A stretch of 64,000 bases of DNA from Boletus sp. NGJ (lineage: Eukaryota > Basidiomycota > Agaricomycetes > Boletales > Boletaceae). A model generated the notes under the pieces. The model was not told where the DNA came from, searched no databases, and saw only the letters and a program-made list of their open reading frames with translations. Both the position numbers and the translations under genes were made by a program. Location: contig JAGTXK010000064.1 of the NCBI GenBank assembly GCA_019096195.1, positions 124,001 to 188,000 on the forward strand, read 5' to 3'. Shown piece after piece: positions 1 through 12,060 of this stretch (position 1 is its first letter; each line of letters starts with the position of its first letter).

Positions 1-1
1 G

Positions 2-1015
2 CATCGGGGTGTCAAGCGGAAACGTGAGGCCGGCCTCGACGAGGTGCATATGGGCAAGAATAAAGAGGAGGAAGGCACTGAGACATTCTGGACGGACGGG
101 CGGGCGGAGGATGCATGGGATTATCTGAGGGCCGTCGTTTATGGCGGTGTGGACGGGTACGCGTACGTGCGGAGTCTCGCCGAGTTCGTCTCTCCGTCCG
201 TCTATCTCAGCGACGCACGCAAAGTTGAAGATACAGATGGAGTGGATATGGATGGGAATACGCCCCCAGAAACTCCTGACGCAGCGCTCCCACTTGGCGT
301 TCCTCTCGCGCGGTACGTCGAGGACAACCTCGTTGACACGGTGACGCGAGGGCGACACGGTTGGCTGCGAGATGTCTTCCTCCCCGCTGCAGCGATCGCC
401 ATGGACCCCGCCTGCTCCTCGTTTTGTGGGGACGGGACCCCCTCGCCTTTCCATGTACGCTTGGCTGCGCTTCCCGGTGCTGCACGTGCAGTGGCGTTAT
501 TCAAGGAGTGGTCTGAGGAACCCCTAGATATGGCGGCGCTCATTCGGATGCCGGAGGAGTTGGCGAAGGAGGGTGTGCTCGAGTGTGGTCCTGGCGATGG
601 AGGGGAAGAGGCAGAGATCGAGCGCGCGTTGGAGTGGAGCGTTGAGGTGATCGAGGAGTTGGGTAGGCGAGTGAAGAATAAGCCTGTGGAACACGAGGGC
701 GGGGATAGAAACGTGAGGGTGAAGCAGGAGGTGGTTGATGATACACGCGTCGTTGAGGAGGAGGAGGAGGAGGAGGAGGATGCGATGGATGTGGAGGATG
801 CAAAGTCCGAGCCCGAGGGTAACGACGCCAATTCAAGTCGATCTCAGTCTCAGCCCAAGCTCGAACCCAATGCTGACACGGAGGAAGATCCACTGGTGAA
901 ACGCCTCCGCATGAACCTTCTCGCACTCGCCAAACGTGCACCCCTGGACAGGATTGCAAAGTTGCCTGTACAGCTCGTCCCTGAGGACATACGTGGGATC
1001 GTGCCCACAGCATAA
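2..1015 (+). CDS. BRD7/BRD9-like bromodomain protein, C-terminal part
   Basis: The frame is open from the first bases of the window and ends at the taa at 1013-1015, so the start and upstream exons lie outside. No bromodomain is visible in this part. The identification comes from the degraded copy at 17.4-18.7 kb, which has a BRD7/9-type bromodomain followed by a segment matching this one (LAALPGAARAV, LIRMPEELAKE). The C-terminal third is acidic and disordered, with a run of nine glutamates, then a short basic and hydrophobic tail. Proteins of this kind are acetyl-lysine readers in SWI/SNF-type chromatin remodellers; that role is inferred. The last part looks like one uninterrupted exon. It converges with the gene on the minus strand at 1445. 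Confidence 0.6.
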   Translation, partial: HRGVKRKREAGLDEVHMGKNKEEEGTETFWTDGRAEDAWDYLRAVVYGGVDGYAYVRSLAEFVSPSVYLSDARKVEDTDGVDMDGNTPPETPDAALPLGVPLARYVEDNLVDTVTRGRHGWLRDVFLPAAAIAMDPACSSFCGDGTPSPFHVRLAALPGAARAVALFKEWSEEPLDMAALIRMPEELAKEGVLECGPGDGGEEAEIERALEWSVEVIEELGRRVKNKPVEHEGGDRNVRVKQEVVDDTRVVEEEEEEEEDAMDVEDAKSEPEGNDANSSRSQSQPKLEPNADTEEDPLVKRLRMNLLALAKRAPLDRIAKLPVQLVPEDIRGIVPTA

Positions 1016-1444
1016 TTTGACGACGGTCCTGGGTCTCCGTGTTGCTGTGGTATAGCCTCCAGCTAATCTCTACCCATTGGACGCGGGCACATGTACATTG
1101 ACAGGTAGTGAGTCTAACGTAAACTAGGTAATAACTAGTACCGAAAGCTGAGACGAGTTAATCAGGAACGAAGAGTCCCCCCGCATACGATTGTAGTTGG
1201 AAAGAAAAACCCAGAGGAGCGTATGCACATACATAGTAAGTACAGGAATGAGTATATGAAAAAATGAAAAAGGAACGAAGGGAATCAGCAATACACAAGG
1301 AGAGCATTGCATGGAACAAGTAGTGTGTTGATACACAACAGAGCCGATGCGAGTGTACATCAGTGCAGAATGCGTGTGCAAGCGAGTCAGCGTAGGTGAT
1401 ATCGATCGTCCTAGGCATGTGGGAGGTGAATTTAGAAACATCGA
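1016..1444. other. Intergenic, convergent 3' ends
   Basis: About 430 bases lie between the bromodomain gene and the minus-strand nucleotidyltransferase gene. They hold AT-rich 3' flank sequence with no convincing coding or RNA gene. Confidence 0.5.
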
Positions 1445-2547
1445 TCAACGATGTGCGGTTGGGCCAAAACGTGGGTTGGGCATCACCAGAGGGTGGTGGA
1501 GCCAAGGTTCGGGCATGGATATGGATAGATTGTCGGTTGGGCTACTGAGGGGACTCAGCATATGCTGCGCTGAGCAATGGGGGACGAAAGCGAGGTCGAA
1601 AGAGGCGGGAAGAGGTTGTATGCGCGGCGGTGTGTGCATGTGCGAGTGTGAGGGAGGACTCTGCATGCGGTGCTCAGGCACCACGTGCATAGAGGGCCGA
1701 CGGTTTCGCACCGGGGCATAACTCTTTGCAGGCGTGAAGTCGTCGGACGAGTTCTGAAGCAATCTCACTGCGTCCTGGATACGGTCTCTGAGCTCGTCGA
1801 TCCTCTGCGGCTGATAGTTGTCGTATCCCATCGGCCAACACAGGGTCTTTATCCAGTTCTCCATGATCTGAGGTGTCCATTGTACGCCGTTGAGCTTGGT
1901 ACCGTGGCGGAGCATGGCAACGATGTCTGTCGGGTCTTCTTTCTGGTAACGGACGAGCTTGAGGGCGACGCCCCAGAACATGGTTACGCTGATGAGATTG
2001 AGGCCTGGTGATGAGTAGATGGTGTTCATGTCAACGTTGTTGGGCTGCTTAGCATCATAATAGATGGGATCGTAGATATGACCCCGTGGGCTGTGAGGAG
2101 CGCAACGTCAGCGTGGGTACCTCGTGGCGATAAAGAGATGGACCGACTCTCGGGCAAACGGGAGTGCGACGTCGGGATCAGCGTTCATCCAGTCTGTGCT
2201 GGTGGACGTTTAGGACGGGGCGAGTCATGGGAAGGTGGGTTACTGAGCACGCACCCAACGCGAAATCTATGGGCGGTTGCGTTGATACAGGACTGGAGAC
2301 GATCCTCGGCATCGTGGACGCCCTTCTTTCTCCACTCGTGCCCGAACGCGCGTCTAATGTAGTCAACGTCCCGTGTGGTTCTGCGGGTGGAGGAGGTCGA
2401 GAGAAGGGGGTGGATGATCATGACGGCGCCACCATGAACGAAGAGGCGAATCTGGCAGCCAAAGACTTGGAGAATGTGTTGCTGGAGGTCGTCGAGGAGG
2501 TCGAGGAGCATTGTACGGGTGAGCTGGACGTCGTTGTGGGAGGGCAT
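1445..2547 (-). CDS. Nucleotidyltransferase-fold hypothetical protein
   Basis: The N-terminal 90 residues show a nucleotidyltransferase-like core: a helix, then LFVHGGAVMIIHP, then RTTRDVDYIRRAF, where glycine and aspartate positions fit the substrate/metal loop of NTase folds. An intron fits at 2199-2254 (gtgcgt...ccaccag) and joins to TDWMNADPDVALPFARE. The frame changes again near 2090-2120, which could be a very short intron of about 30 nt or an indel. The C-terminal half is proline- and histidine-rich and looks disordered. I chose the start at 2547 (MPSHNDVQL) because homology-like structure begins there; upstream in-frame codons run into the PMS1 promoter. It is divergent from PMS1 with about 180 bp between starts. 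The true substrate is unknown, and a degenerate catalytic site cannot be excluded. Confidence 0.5.
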
Positions 2548-2724
2548 CGTGTACGACGACGACGACGACGGCGCGGGGAAGAGGCGTCTGAGCCCTAGAA
2601 GGGCCTCGTGTTTATTATAATAATAAGAAGTGAGCTGCCATTCCAGTTCGAGTCTCGTCGTGTGTTTGACCCGCCACACGTTCAAGTTGGGTCACAGCCT
2701 GAGGAACTTCCCGCTGCGGGGAAC

Positions 2725-5700
2725 ATGAGCGAGTTTACCACCATCAGAGCAATCGATGCCCTCTCAGTCCACCGCATCACTTCCGGTCAGGTCGTTATTG
2801 ACCTACAAACAGCCGTCAAGGAGCTCGTCGAGAACAGCCTCGATGCAGGTGCAACATCCATAGGTACGTCCGAATCTGTGATCACGCCACTGCCTGCCCA
2901 CAGCGTTCCCAGAGGTCCGCTTTCAGAATTACGGGCTCAAAACAATTGAGGTCGTCGACAATGGGTGTGGAATCGCACCAAAGGATTACGACAACGTCGG
3001 TCAGTCCAACCGTCCAGCATTGTCGTCCTTTGTGCCCACATCGTGACAGCACTCAAGCACTATACCTCAAAGCTGTCGTCCTTTGAAGATCTATCGCGCG
3101 TCCTTACCTTTGGTTTCCGTGGAGAAGCCCTTTCGTCCCTTTGCGCCCTAACAGACGGTCTCACAATCACAACAGCAACTTCCTCTGACGCCCCCATGGG
3201 AACGATCATCGAGATGGACAGAAACGGCAAGGTGCGATCAAAATGTAAAATTGCCCGGCAGGTGTGCCATCCTGTTGTTCGCCCGTCAAAGGTGCTATTC
3301 ATAGACGCTTGGTACAGAGAGGAACGACAGTTATGATTTCGACCCTATTCAAGCCACTCCCTGTGCGTCGTAAAGAGTTCGAGAGAAACACGAAACGCGA
3401 GTTTCAAAAGGCACTGAACCTTTTGCACGCGTATGCCCTCGTGCCGTGTGCACTGGAGAACAGAGGGGTGAGGTTCACAGTCAGCAATCAGACTGAAGGC
3501 GGGTAGGTGTCCGCTTCACTTGGAACAGCGCATCTTCCTCACTCAGCACAGCCGCAAGGTCATCCAATTCAAAACAGACGGATCTTCTTCCATACGTACC
3601 TCCGTCCTTGCAGTATGGGGATCCAGAGCGCTCGAAAACATTGTTGATCTCGATCTGTCCTTTGACGTAGAGACCGAAAAGTCCGTTCTAAGACGTGTGG
3701 ACCCGGAAAACGACATGTGTGTACCACTTCCATCGCATACAGCCTGGGGCATCGACACAGGACAACTGGTCATATGCTAAACCAGGAACTAGTTCACTCG
3801 TGACCCCTATCAAGGTTCAGGGTCTAATCTCCAAGTTTTCCGTTGGAGCTGGGCGGACGAGTGTCGACCGGCAGTTCTTCTTTGTCAACGGGCGGCCATA
3901 CAATCCTGGGAAGGTGAGCACCTACGATGCTGTAGAATACATTGTTCCGTATCCTTGGCACTGTAGGTCCAGAAAGCCATCAACGAGGTGTACAGGACAT
4001 TCAGCGTCAACCAGTCTCCCTTTGTGATCGCCAACGTCATTTTACCTACAGGTGAGTCCTTTACAGATCTCCCATTCAGACTTTCTGCCTTTTTTAAAAA
4101 ACCAAATCGACGAATTCCGAGCTGATAGCGACGCATATAGGCGCATGTGACATCAACGTTAGCCCTGACAAACGTACCATCTTCTTGCATAGCGAAACCA
4201 ACCTCGTCCAAGCCCTCAAAGTACGTCCGTGCATCTGCCAAGCTCTGTTTATCGTCCCATTTCACACGCGTTCCCACAGACCGCACTCGAAACCGCGTTT
4301 TCGTCTGCCCGATTAACGTATGACGTGACTGCCCAGTCTTCGCAGACGCAGGTGGCACAGCAGCACACGCAACAAGCAAAGGGCCAGGGTAAGTCGCAAA
4401 CGCAGACACGGGAACGGGAGCGGGAAAGGGGTGCGAAACGGTTGCGGCATGAACCTACGTCCTCGACCCCGGATGATCCAGCAGAGCGTAGTCTTGAATC
4501 GCCACATCCACCTCAACCTGACGATACAAACAATACAGGCGGCGGGGACGAACCAATCGCGATGGGGGTTCCGCATCTCTTGTTAGAGGGCGGGGTTGGG
4601 GCTGATGGGGAGTCTGAATCGCAATCGGAGCACGAGCCTGAACCTACGCTCGTCGCGAAGCCTAGGCCGACCAGTAAAAATGGCGAAGGTAATGAAGGCG
4701 GTGCACACGGTGGGAAGAGAAAGGGCAATGGTGGGATGATCGATCGTCCGAGGAGCCGAGAGCCGTCCGAGCCGCTCTTCTTCCCCGAGTCTGACGAGGA
4801 AAGTGAGGGAAACGATACAACTGGGCGAGTTGACAAGGGGAAGAAGAAGGAAGGTGTTGAATCTGGACGGAGCGGAGACCAGCGTGCGTGTCCTCTGCAA
4901 CCCGTGCGCAGTGCAACCATTGCCACGAGTTCTGCTACGTCAACATCGGCGACGAACCTCCTCCATATCTCGCGGTCGTCGACCAGCATCCCTGATAAAC
5001 CCCGTTCCGTACAGACCGTCCTGAGCACGCGTGGTGCTGCCTGGAACCTCCGGAAGGACGATGATGGGGATGTGGAGGCTGTGAGGGAACGAAAGCGGGC
5101 GAGGCTATCCAGTGAGGGCGACCATGTGCGGGCGAGGAGGAAGAGTTTCAGGTCGAGCCTAAGTCAGTTCTTGAGCCGTGGGAGCAAGCCATTACCGGAC
5201 GAAGAGGAGGACAGCGGGAGCGGGAGCGATGGAGACGGAGACGGAGATGCTGGGATGCGGAAAGGAGGTAGCCCTAATGAAGAGGTTGATGAACTTGACG
5301 GAGAGGATGAAGGAGAAGAACATTCGGGAAAGGGGAGGAAGAAGAGACCCAGAGCAGGGAGTAATTCGTCTCAAGTGACAATGGTGGTACCCTCTGACGA
5401 CGAGCACGCGATGGACGTTGATGAGCCATTATCTACCATCATCAAACCTTCAGGCGTTGCTGCTCCTTCGATCCCACAAACTTCTGCAGGAGATGTCGTA
5501 GATCTAACAGAGGATGTCGAAACCTCCTCGGAAGACGACTGGGCATTTTCATCGACCTTGGTCGGGACCTACGTTCCCCCCGCAGGCAAGATAGTTGAAC
5601 CATCATCGAACTCAAGATCTACCCGCCCTCTCGCGGAGACAGACACCGATTTCGTGATGCTCCGCGTGAACATCGTCAGCATTGGGTCACACTACCTGGA

Positions 5701-6802
5701 CATTTACAACCACCTCTTATCTTCGTCGGAGCCCCTGTCAACCCCTCCGGTGCCGACACCGAGCTCGATCTTCCGTTCCGCCGTTTCGGCCTCCAATCTT
5801 GAAACCGCTGCAGAGGATACCATTGCCTCGGCCGCGCTCTCGCGGATCATTTCTAAAGCCGATTTCGAACACATGGCAGTCGTGGGGCAGTTCAATCTCG
5901 GATTTATCATCGTGCGGAAACGGAGCGATGGCATCCAAGGCGGAGGGGCGATGGACGACCTGTTCATTGTCGACCAGCACGCTGCTGACGAAAAGTGGAA
6001 TTTTGAGACGTTGCAGGAGAAGACAGTCATTGCGTCTCAGAGGCTCTTTCGGTGTGTTTCTCTTTACGTTTAACGTTTGATGTGTGGTCTTGTCCTGATA
6101 CTCTTTGTTACGATGTATGGTGGGTTGTTGTAGGCCACAAGAGTTGCAGTTCACAGCAGCCGACGAGATGCTTGCACTCGAGAACATCGACGTGTTGAAG
6201 CTGAACGGGTTTGAGCTAGAGCGGGCAGAGGAGCGAGAGATATTTGGAGATGAGAGAGAGGAAGGGTCAGAAGGTGCGAGGATGCGGTTACAGCTGATCG
6301 CGCAGCCGATGTCCAAGGATACAGTATTCGACATGAAGGGTAACGTACCTCCTCTTGTCCCGTCTCACTCCGCGTCTGCGGATGCTGATCGATTCATGTG
6401 ACAGACCTGGAAGAGCTCATCCATCTCATGCAAGACCGCCCGAAGGGAACGATGGTTCGATGTTCGAAAGCGCGGGCCATGTTTGCGATGCGTGCCTGTA
6501 GGCGGAGCGTGATGGTAGGCAAGGCACTTGATAAGACGCGGATGACGGCGGTACGTTGCTCGTGGATGTTCTCCTCCTTTCACCGCTCATGCCTATCGCT
6601 CGTTGAATGCAATCGGTGCGCCTTGTGGTTTCCGCATGAGTAGATCGTACGACACATGGGAACGATGGATCAACCATGGAACTGTCCGCATGGTCGGCCG
6701 ACCATGCGGCATCTCTCGGACCTGGCCTCTTTCGGACGGTATGCTCCGCCACAGCGCGTGATCGATTGGGAGGCGTATGGATCTAGATTGGAGGAGGCAT
6801 GA
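2725..6802 (+). CDS. PMS1: DNA mismatch repair endonuclease PMS1 (MutL homolog)
   Basis: This is the eukaryotic MutL-alpha subunit that pairs with MLH1 and nicks the daughter strand during mismatch repair in the nucleus. The GHKL ATPase motifs are clear: [18 protein letters not shown] and [11 protein letters not shown]. The MutL transducer fold follows ([26 protein letters not shown]). A central disordered linker of roughly 500 residues is rich in acidic and Lys/Arg blocks. The C-terminal dimer/endonuclease domain has [12 protein letters not shown], the DQHA(X)2E(X)4E metal site, plus ACRRS and CPHGRPT. Exons read by eye: 2725-2863, 2913-2999, 3050-3261, 3318-3502, 3552-about 3715, about 3742-3913, 3967-4051, 4141-4220, 4280-6051, 6134-6339, 6405-6550 and 6644-6802. 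The junction near 3715-3745 is uncertain. The product is about 1,135 aa and looks intact. Confidence 0.95.
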
Positions 6803-7111
6803 CCCACCAGTGTGCCCGTGCGTGTTTGTCCCGATATCGCAAGCGCCCGTTGACGGCTCACCCGCATTTACAGAAACACTCGGGAAGTCGCACCGCTGTC
6901 ACCAGCGTGATCACGCGGATGGGGCGAATCGTTGGCCGCTCTCAGGCCCCTACGCCCGGGGCTGTTATCTATCGTACACGCCATCTACAGATATCTCAGT
7001 ATATATAGTGCCGATGCTTAATCTAGTGTACTTTTCATCGCATACATCCCTCGTCGTTCTACACGGCACAACAACATTGTAAGAACTACTGACTCGTTTG
7101 TTGTAACAGGA
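6803..7111 (+). other. Intergenic, formamidase upstream region
   Basis: This is the space between the PMS1 stop and the formamidase start. It includes a tatatat stretch near 7000 and ends in a splice-acceptor-like ttgtaacag directly before the ATG, so a short 5' untranslated exon is possible. Confidence 0.4.
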
Positions 7112-8499
7112 TGTCGATCCACGCAGTGAAGCGCGAGCAAGCGAATCTGGCATGGGACAATAGGTATGTTTCCTCATCTGATCCCACCTCTTCTTCACTT
7201 GACCTCTCTGTAGCATCCCACCTGTCTTGACAGTCTCTTCCGGATCCACCGTCCACTTCTCTTGTCTCGATGCCTCCAATGGCCAACTCAACCCCGCCTC
7301 AACCGCCACTTCCGTTGCCACCATGAAAATCGAGCTCTGTGACCAAGTCAACGGGCCCGTATACGTTGAAGGCGCGACACCCGGGGACACCCTCCAGATC
7401 GACGTGCTCGACGTGCGAACGGCAGATTGGGGCTGGACGGCACTCATCCCCGGTTTTGGACTGTTGGCGGACGAGTTTCCAGAGCCTGCGCTCAAGATTT
7501 GGGATCTCACCGAGAACGCGGGCATGGGCGAGGTGCAACGGTACGCGTATTTGAGCAAGGAAAGAGGGATCCGCGTCCCGCTACGTCCGTTTGCGGGTGA
7601 GATGGGTCTCGCGAGGGGTGAACGAGGAGCATGGTCGACGATCCCGCCGTATGTGACGGGTGGGAATTTGGACACGAAGTATTTGACCGAGGGAGCGACG
7701 TTGTATTTGCCGATCGAGGTCGAGGGGGCATTGTTTGCCATTGGGGTACGTTTTTGGTTTCTCTCTTGGAGGGAGTGGTCGGTGGTGTGTTGAATCTTTG
7801 TGATGGGTGATGTGTTGCGCAGGATGGACATGCAGCGCAGGGCGATGGGGGTGAGTGAACGACAGTTCTTCGACCGGCCTCGCTGAACAGGTTATATGGG
7901 ATCGATTGGAAGAGGTCTGCGGTAGGTTGTCGCATGCGTGGGCGTTTCATTTTGCGTCGACTGACTATGGGCTGGCTAGGCACGGCCATCGAGACGCCGA
8001 TGGACGTTACCGTGCGGCTCACCGTGCGCAAGGACAAACCATACACCAAGGCCCCCCACTTTCATACTGTCACGCCACACGTAAATGCCGAAGAGTACTA
8101 TTGCACGACGGGCGTCAATACTGGTGAGCCCTCCTTGCGTGTCCATGTGCATGTTTGTGCGACGAGTCCGAATGTGCACGTTTAGACATTCGGGAGGCGA
8201 CGCGCTCGGCCGTTCGTAACATGATCACATACCTGGTGGCGGAACATGGGCTGGACCGCGTGGAGGCGTACATCCTTTGTAGCGTCGCGGGCGATTTGAA
8301 GATGCACGAGGTGGTGCGTGGACGCGTTCTTCTTGATTATACTGAGCGGGCGATTGATGATTGTTTTCACGAGTACTAGGTGGACATGCCGAATTACGTT
8401 GTACGTCTTTTCATTTTTGTTTCACAGCACGTACAAGGTATGCTCAACACTGGAAAGATCGGAATGATGATTCCCAAGTCCGTGCTTGGGGCTTTGTAA
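7112..8499 (+). CDS. Formamidase/acetamidase (FmdA/AmdA family)
   Basis: This is a cytosolic zinc- or metal-dependent amidohydrolase of the FmdA_AmdA family, releasing ammonia from formamide or acetamide for nitrogen use. Family hallmarks are visible: the GPVYVEGATPGDTLQIDVLDV segment (split here into its halves GPVYVEGATPG and DTLQIDVLDV), WSTIPPYVTGGNLDTKYL, the HAAQGDGEVCGTAIET active-site loop and a C-terminal CSVAGDLK. Exons read by eye: 7112-7163, 7214-7745, 7823 to about 7850, a 9-nt microexon 7913-7921, 7980-8123, 8186-8313, 8380 to about 8400, and about 8435-8499. The last junction (MPNYV to GMLNTG) is uncertain. The product is about 390 aa, normal for the family. Confidence 0.9.
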
Positions 8500-8989
8500 G
8501 CGAGAGGAAGGGATCTTTGCACGTTTCTCAAGGACGAGATGAGAGAATGCGTTGTCAGAAGACCGTTGGCTTGTGTACGTTTGTAAGAAATGACCATCTC
8601 CACTACCGTGGATCGTCACAAGCCTTAAGGAGGCGAAATTGACGATATCATAGTTCGACCATCTTGAAGTGCCAGACTGCCAGTGTGAGATCGCTGTGAG
8701 GTCGTAATGTTACTCACGAACACTGATCGCGAAACTGTCACTTCTGCGACTTCCATTAGGCTCTTCGAGCATGGATTTCAGTCTTCCACCCCAAACTCCA
8801 TCGAGACAATAGGAACAATATTGTACAACGATGGCAATTAGATAATACATACATTGAGCTCAAAAGACGAGGCATATGCATAAGTAAAATAAATATCCGA
8901 GTCACCTTCAAAGTACCGCCTCCACTTCATCAATGCCTCGCGGCGCTAGTGTTCGTCCTCTTGTCGACGTTTCTATCCAAATTCCTCCT
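8500..8989. other. Intergenic
   Basis: I see no coding, RNA or repeat feature here. This is the shared 3' flank of the formamidase (+) and the membrane-protein fragment (-). Confidence 0.4.
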
Positions 8990-9985
8990 TCAAACCTGAT
9001 GCGTATTATCTCCCAGCGGTACGAGTTGAATCGCCTCCGATTCGTTTGGATCCCCCTCCACCTGATCCTGTCCCGGGGCGACATCCGCGAATGCAATTGC
9101 AGACACAGCCGCGGTTTGACTCGCATTGGGTTGCGACAACGCACCAAACCCGGTATCAACCCCTTGCAAGCCGCGGTGGGAGTCACGGTCGTACATCTCT
9201 CGTACGCTGATGATGAACCGAGGCATCATGGGGCATAGCGTGATGCCAGAAAACATGTACATGAGGTACACCCAAGTGTTGTCGCCTTCGATTACATTGG
9301 AAATATTGAAAAAAATGTTCCTAACAGTTCAGAAGAAAACAAGCGAGTGGTTAGTTTGTCTGCATTGAAATACTCGAGAGTCGAGAGTAACTTGGTGGGT
9401 AGGAGAACGTGCGGGTGACAAGTGGAAACAGGAGAGAGGAGCAAACCGAGACGTACACAAGGAAATAAACAATGCCATCTCTCGCGAGTCGTTCCATGTA
9501 ACGGTTAGGCTGCCACTGCTTTGTTGCTTTGTACATGTTAACTGACTCCTTCAATGTTTGAGTGACAGCAAGAATTAAAAGTGCAGCACTGAGAACAAAT
9601 CGTGGGAGTTCATCATACACGTCCATCATGCCTGTGTTGCTCGCTGAAGCAGAGCAAGAAGATAAATCCATGACTTGGACAACTGTGACTGGGGCGACAG
9701 GTGGAAGGGCATCCTGGGTGAGATTGGAGTGACATGTGAAGTTTACCCAGGACATACATGAGAGATATTGACTGGTATGGTAGACCCCTGCAATAATGCA
9801 GGTAACAATGACCTGTGGCGCGTAAATGAACAGAAGGAGATAAAGGATCCATTTGGATCGATTCCAGGCTTCCTTAGATGAGGGGCACGAAAGTGATGCG
9901 GAAAACCACAGTTGCTTCTTCGAACGGTGATGATCAAGAAGTGTGTCGTGACATCGACTGGGCCACGATTCTGCTTCAGATTCAT
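8990..9985 (-). pseudogene. DUF6533-like multi-helix membrane protein, 5'-truncated
   Basis: On the minus strand, hydrophobic segments follow each other: RSKWILYLLLFIYAPQ with IVTCIIAG, then MSWVNFTCHS, then PRFVLSAALLILAVTQTLKE, then NRYMERLARDGIVYFLV. After an intron the frame continues NIFFNISNVIEGDNTWV and YLMYMFSGITLCPMMPRF and stops at 8990. This order and wording fit the C-terminal half of the large basidiomycete family of seven-helix DUF6533-type proteins, whose function is unknown. The family's N-terminal DUF6533 helices and a convincing start are not found upstream, where the sequence becomes the dispersed repeat, so I call it a partial or decayed gene. The soluble tail carries MYDRD and an acidic stretch. 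Confidence 0.55.
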
Positions 9986-10245
9986 CATGGGACTGCGACG
10001 GCCCAAGTCAGGATGAATTCGGAATGATATGATTGAGGCACTGTCTTACACCAAGCCCCAGCAACAGCAACATCTTCTCCCAACTCGTCGCAATGCCGAA
10101 AAACATCCGACCTTACCTCTGCCCTTCCGTACCATGACATGTCACCTCTGCCTCGTTCGTAGTGATCGCCAACTATCAAAGCGCCAAGTGTCTCGCTTTT
10201 CTCTCCATATGAGTCTCTTTGTCTTCGCCGGCGGTACTGAGTAAA
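9880..10245. repeat. Dispersed repeat, copy 1 of 3
   Basis: By eye this stretch resembles 33150-33600 and 36733-37290. Shared points in order are a ccgcatcactt-type motif, gcccaagtca, cagcaa.at, a tctgccctt block and tcggcggtactgag. Similarity is moderate and interrupted by small indels, so the copies are old. It directly adjoins the 5'-truncated DUF6533-like gene and may represent that family's former 5' region. Confidence 0.45.
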
Positions 10246-10985
10246 CCCCAGACTCTTCTGACGGTGGTTCTTGTTCCATGTTGTGGGAAACCCGGTGGCG
10301 ATTCCGTATTCTACCCCGTTTGCGGCCGCTAAAGTATATTCTCCATTTCCCTCTTTCAAGCCTTCTCACCTCCTCAATTATATGCACTATACCCAACTGT
10401 GACGTGAATCAGGAGTGGGGCTTCGTGTGAGTAGCGGGGTACTACCAAGTGACGGTATCCCATCGAAAGTGGGTGGCGCAGATAATCAGGAGAGGGAGAA
10501 AAACAAAGCTTCTCTTCCATCGTCAGTGAGACGCATCTTTAGGTGTTCGTGTTTAGATCCATTTACACGTCACTCGAGACTCCGTCCCAAACCCAACTCA
10601 GACCCTACCGAGGGGAACACGTGGCCAAGGTCGTCTTTGACGAGAAGGGTATGTCTGTACTACGCATGGTTATGTCCGCAATGACTTGTCGATAAGGGTG
10701 AGGGCGTGGTCAATCGCGCCATCTCCGAGGCAGAAGATGGTGGTCGCAATGGGTATTGGGTTAAAAAATGAAACATGATTGATGAGTGCAATCACGGTGT
10801 CCAAACATCGGACTAAATATGATGGTCACTGCACACAAAAAGAAGGCGCGACAGAACAGAGTGAAGAGCGGAATTAATGGAGCTTACGGGATATGGTCAC
10901 CAGCTGGCAGATGAAATATCGGAGACCTACAGGTACCGGGGATCATTGTTTCAGCTCTGTGCTGTGTGCAGTTCCTGAAACATTG
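10246..10985. other. Unassigned sequence
   Basis: There is no gene I can support. Short frames are present but show no family features and no splice logic. The stretch separates the dispersed repeat from the WD40-tail remnant. Confidence 0.35.
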
Positions 10986-12060
10986 ATCTATGCGAGATGC
11001 AGAGCAAAGATGACGATGGTGATCTCCTCGAGATACCCATTCATTCATTCCCCCTCGATGTGAGTCCTCGTGATCGTACAGGTCGAGATACCCACAAATA
11101 TGCCTGCTGCCCAGTTTGATTACAGTGAGGTTACTCACCACTACATTTTCCTCTTCCCTTAGTGTTGCCCCCGTCCCCTGTGTCCCCCATCGATTCTCAT
11201 GAAGACGAGGCACCACTTGGCACATCCCCTGCTGTACCACAGTTGTCGGATGCTCTGTCAGTGACCTCCCCTCCAAAGATGCATCCACTACGTTGTCGAC
11301 TCATCTCACGGTATTCCAATGCTCAATGGGTGGCTGCAGATGAGGACGAGGACCCGACTTTGCATGAGCCAGATCGTGTTCCCGGAATGTCGCGTCAGCC
11401 GCTCGATCGTCGATCTCGTTTGCAGTCATCACCGAGAGTGAACACCGCAAACGAGGGCCTTTCGTGGATGGCTACAGGTCAACGTGTGCACGTGAGTGCT
11501 CGCCCTTCGTAGACGATTAGATATGGTGTGTGTAACATATCACTCTAGCGAACGGTGGCGAAACCTGTTCAACAACGAAAGGTTTGTTGTCCCTCGAGTT
11601 TGTATGCAGGCGCTCATCAGACGTTACAGCCTAAATCGTCCACCAAGGCTGCTGATCCTACTAGTAGCCATCCGAACAAGGATACATCTGGTAGTAGACA
11701 AGGTCATACAGACAACGGGAGCAGGCCCAGTGCGTCTGTTTCTGGTTATTATGATCCACGTCATGATACCTCATTTCCTATTAGGCACAACCCATCTCAT
11801 CCTCCTGCCGAAGGGGTGCATCTAACAGTGCGCGAACTTTGCCCAAGCTTATGTTGTGAGACTCACAGTAAAACAGCATCAGCGAGAACCGGGAAAGGCT
11901 ACCCTTTCGATCACATACCCCGCGGGGTTGTTGTGTTTGCGCTCAGGTACAACAGGTGGGACATATTGATCCAACTGTGCTCAATCATGATTATGCGGAC
12001 ATCGACTGCATGCTGACACGTCGCCTCGGCACTACTAATACTTGGCGAGTATGGACAAAT
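10986..12060 (+). pseudogene. Remnant of a WD40-protein C-terminal region
   Basis: This block parallels the tail of the WD40 gene at 35.2-36.2 kb. Matching runs include gtgatctcctcgag, gacgaggcaccacttggcac, catcccctgctgtaccacag, cctccaaagatg and ggtggcgaaacctgttc. No WD40 propeller precedes it, and the shared part is interrupted by stops in every frame. The encoded tail in the better copy is low-complexity and probably disordered, so this remnant has no predictable function. Confidence 0.55.

Noticed and set aside
202-831. Ser-rich minus-strand frame opposite the bromodomain-protein tail
   Set aside because: It mirrors the acidic gag/gat codons of the real gene; composition is an artefact.
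4513-5028. Minus-strand frame within the PMS1 linker
   Set aside because: It is antisense to a low-complexity acidic region of a clear gene.
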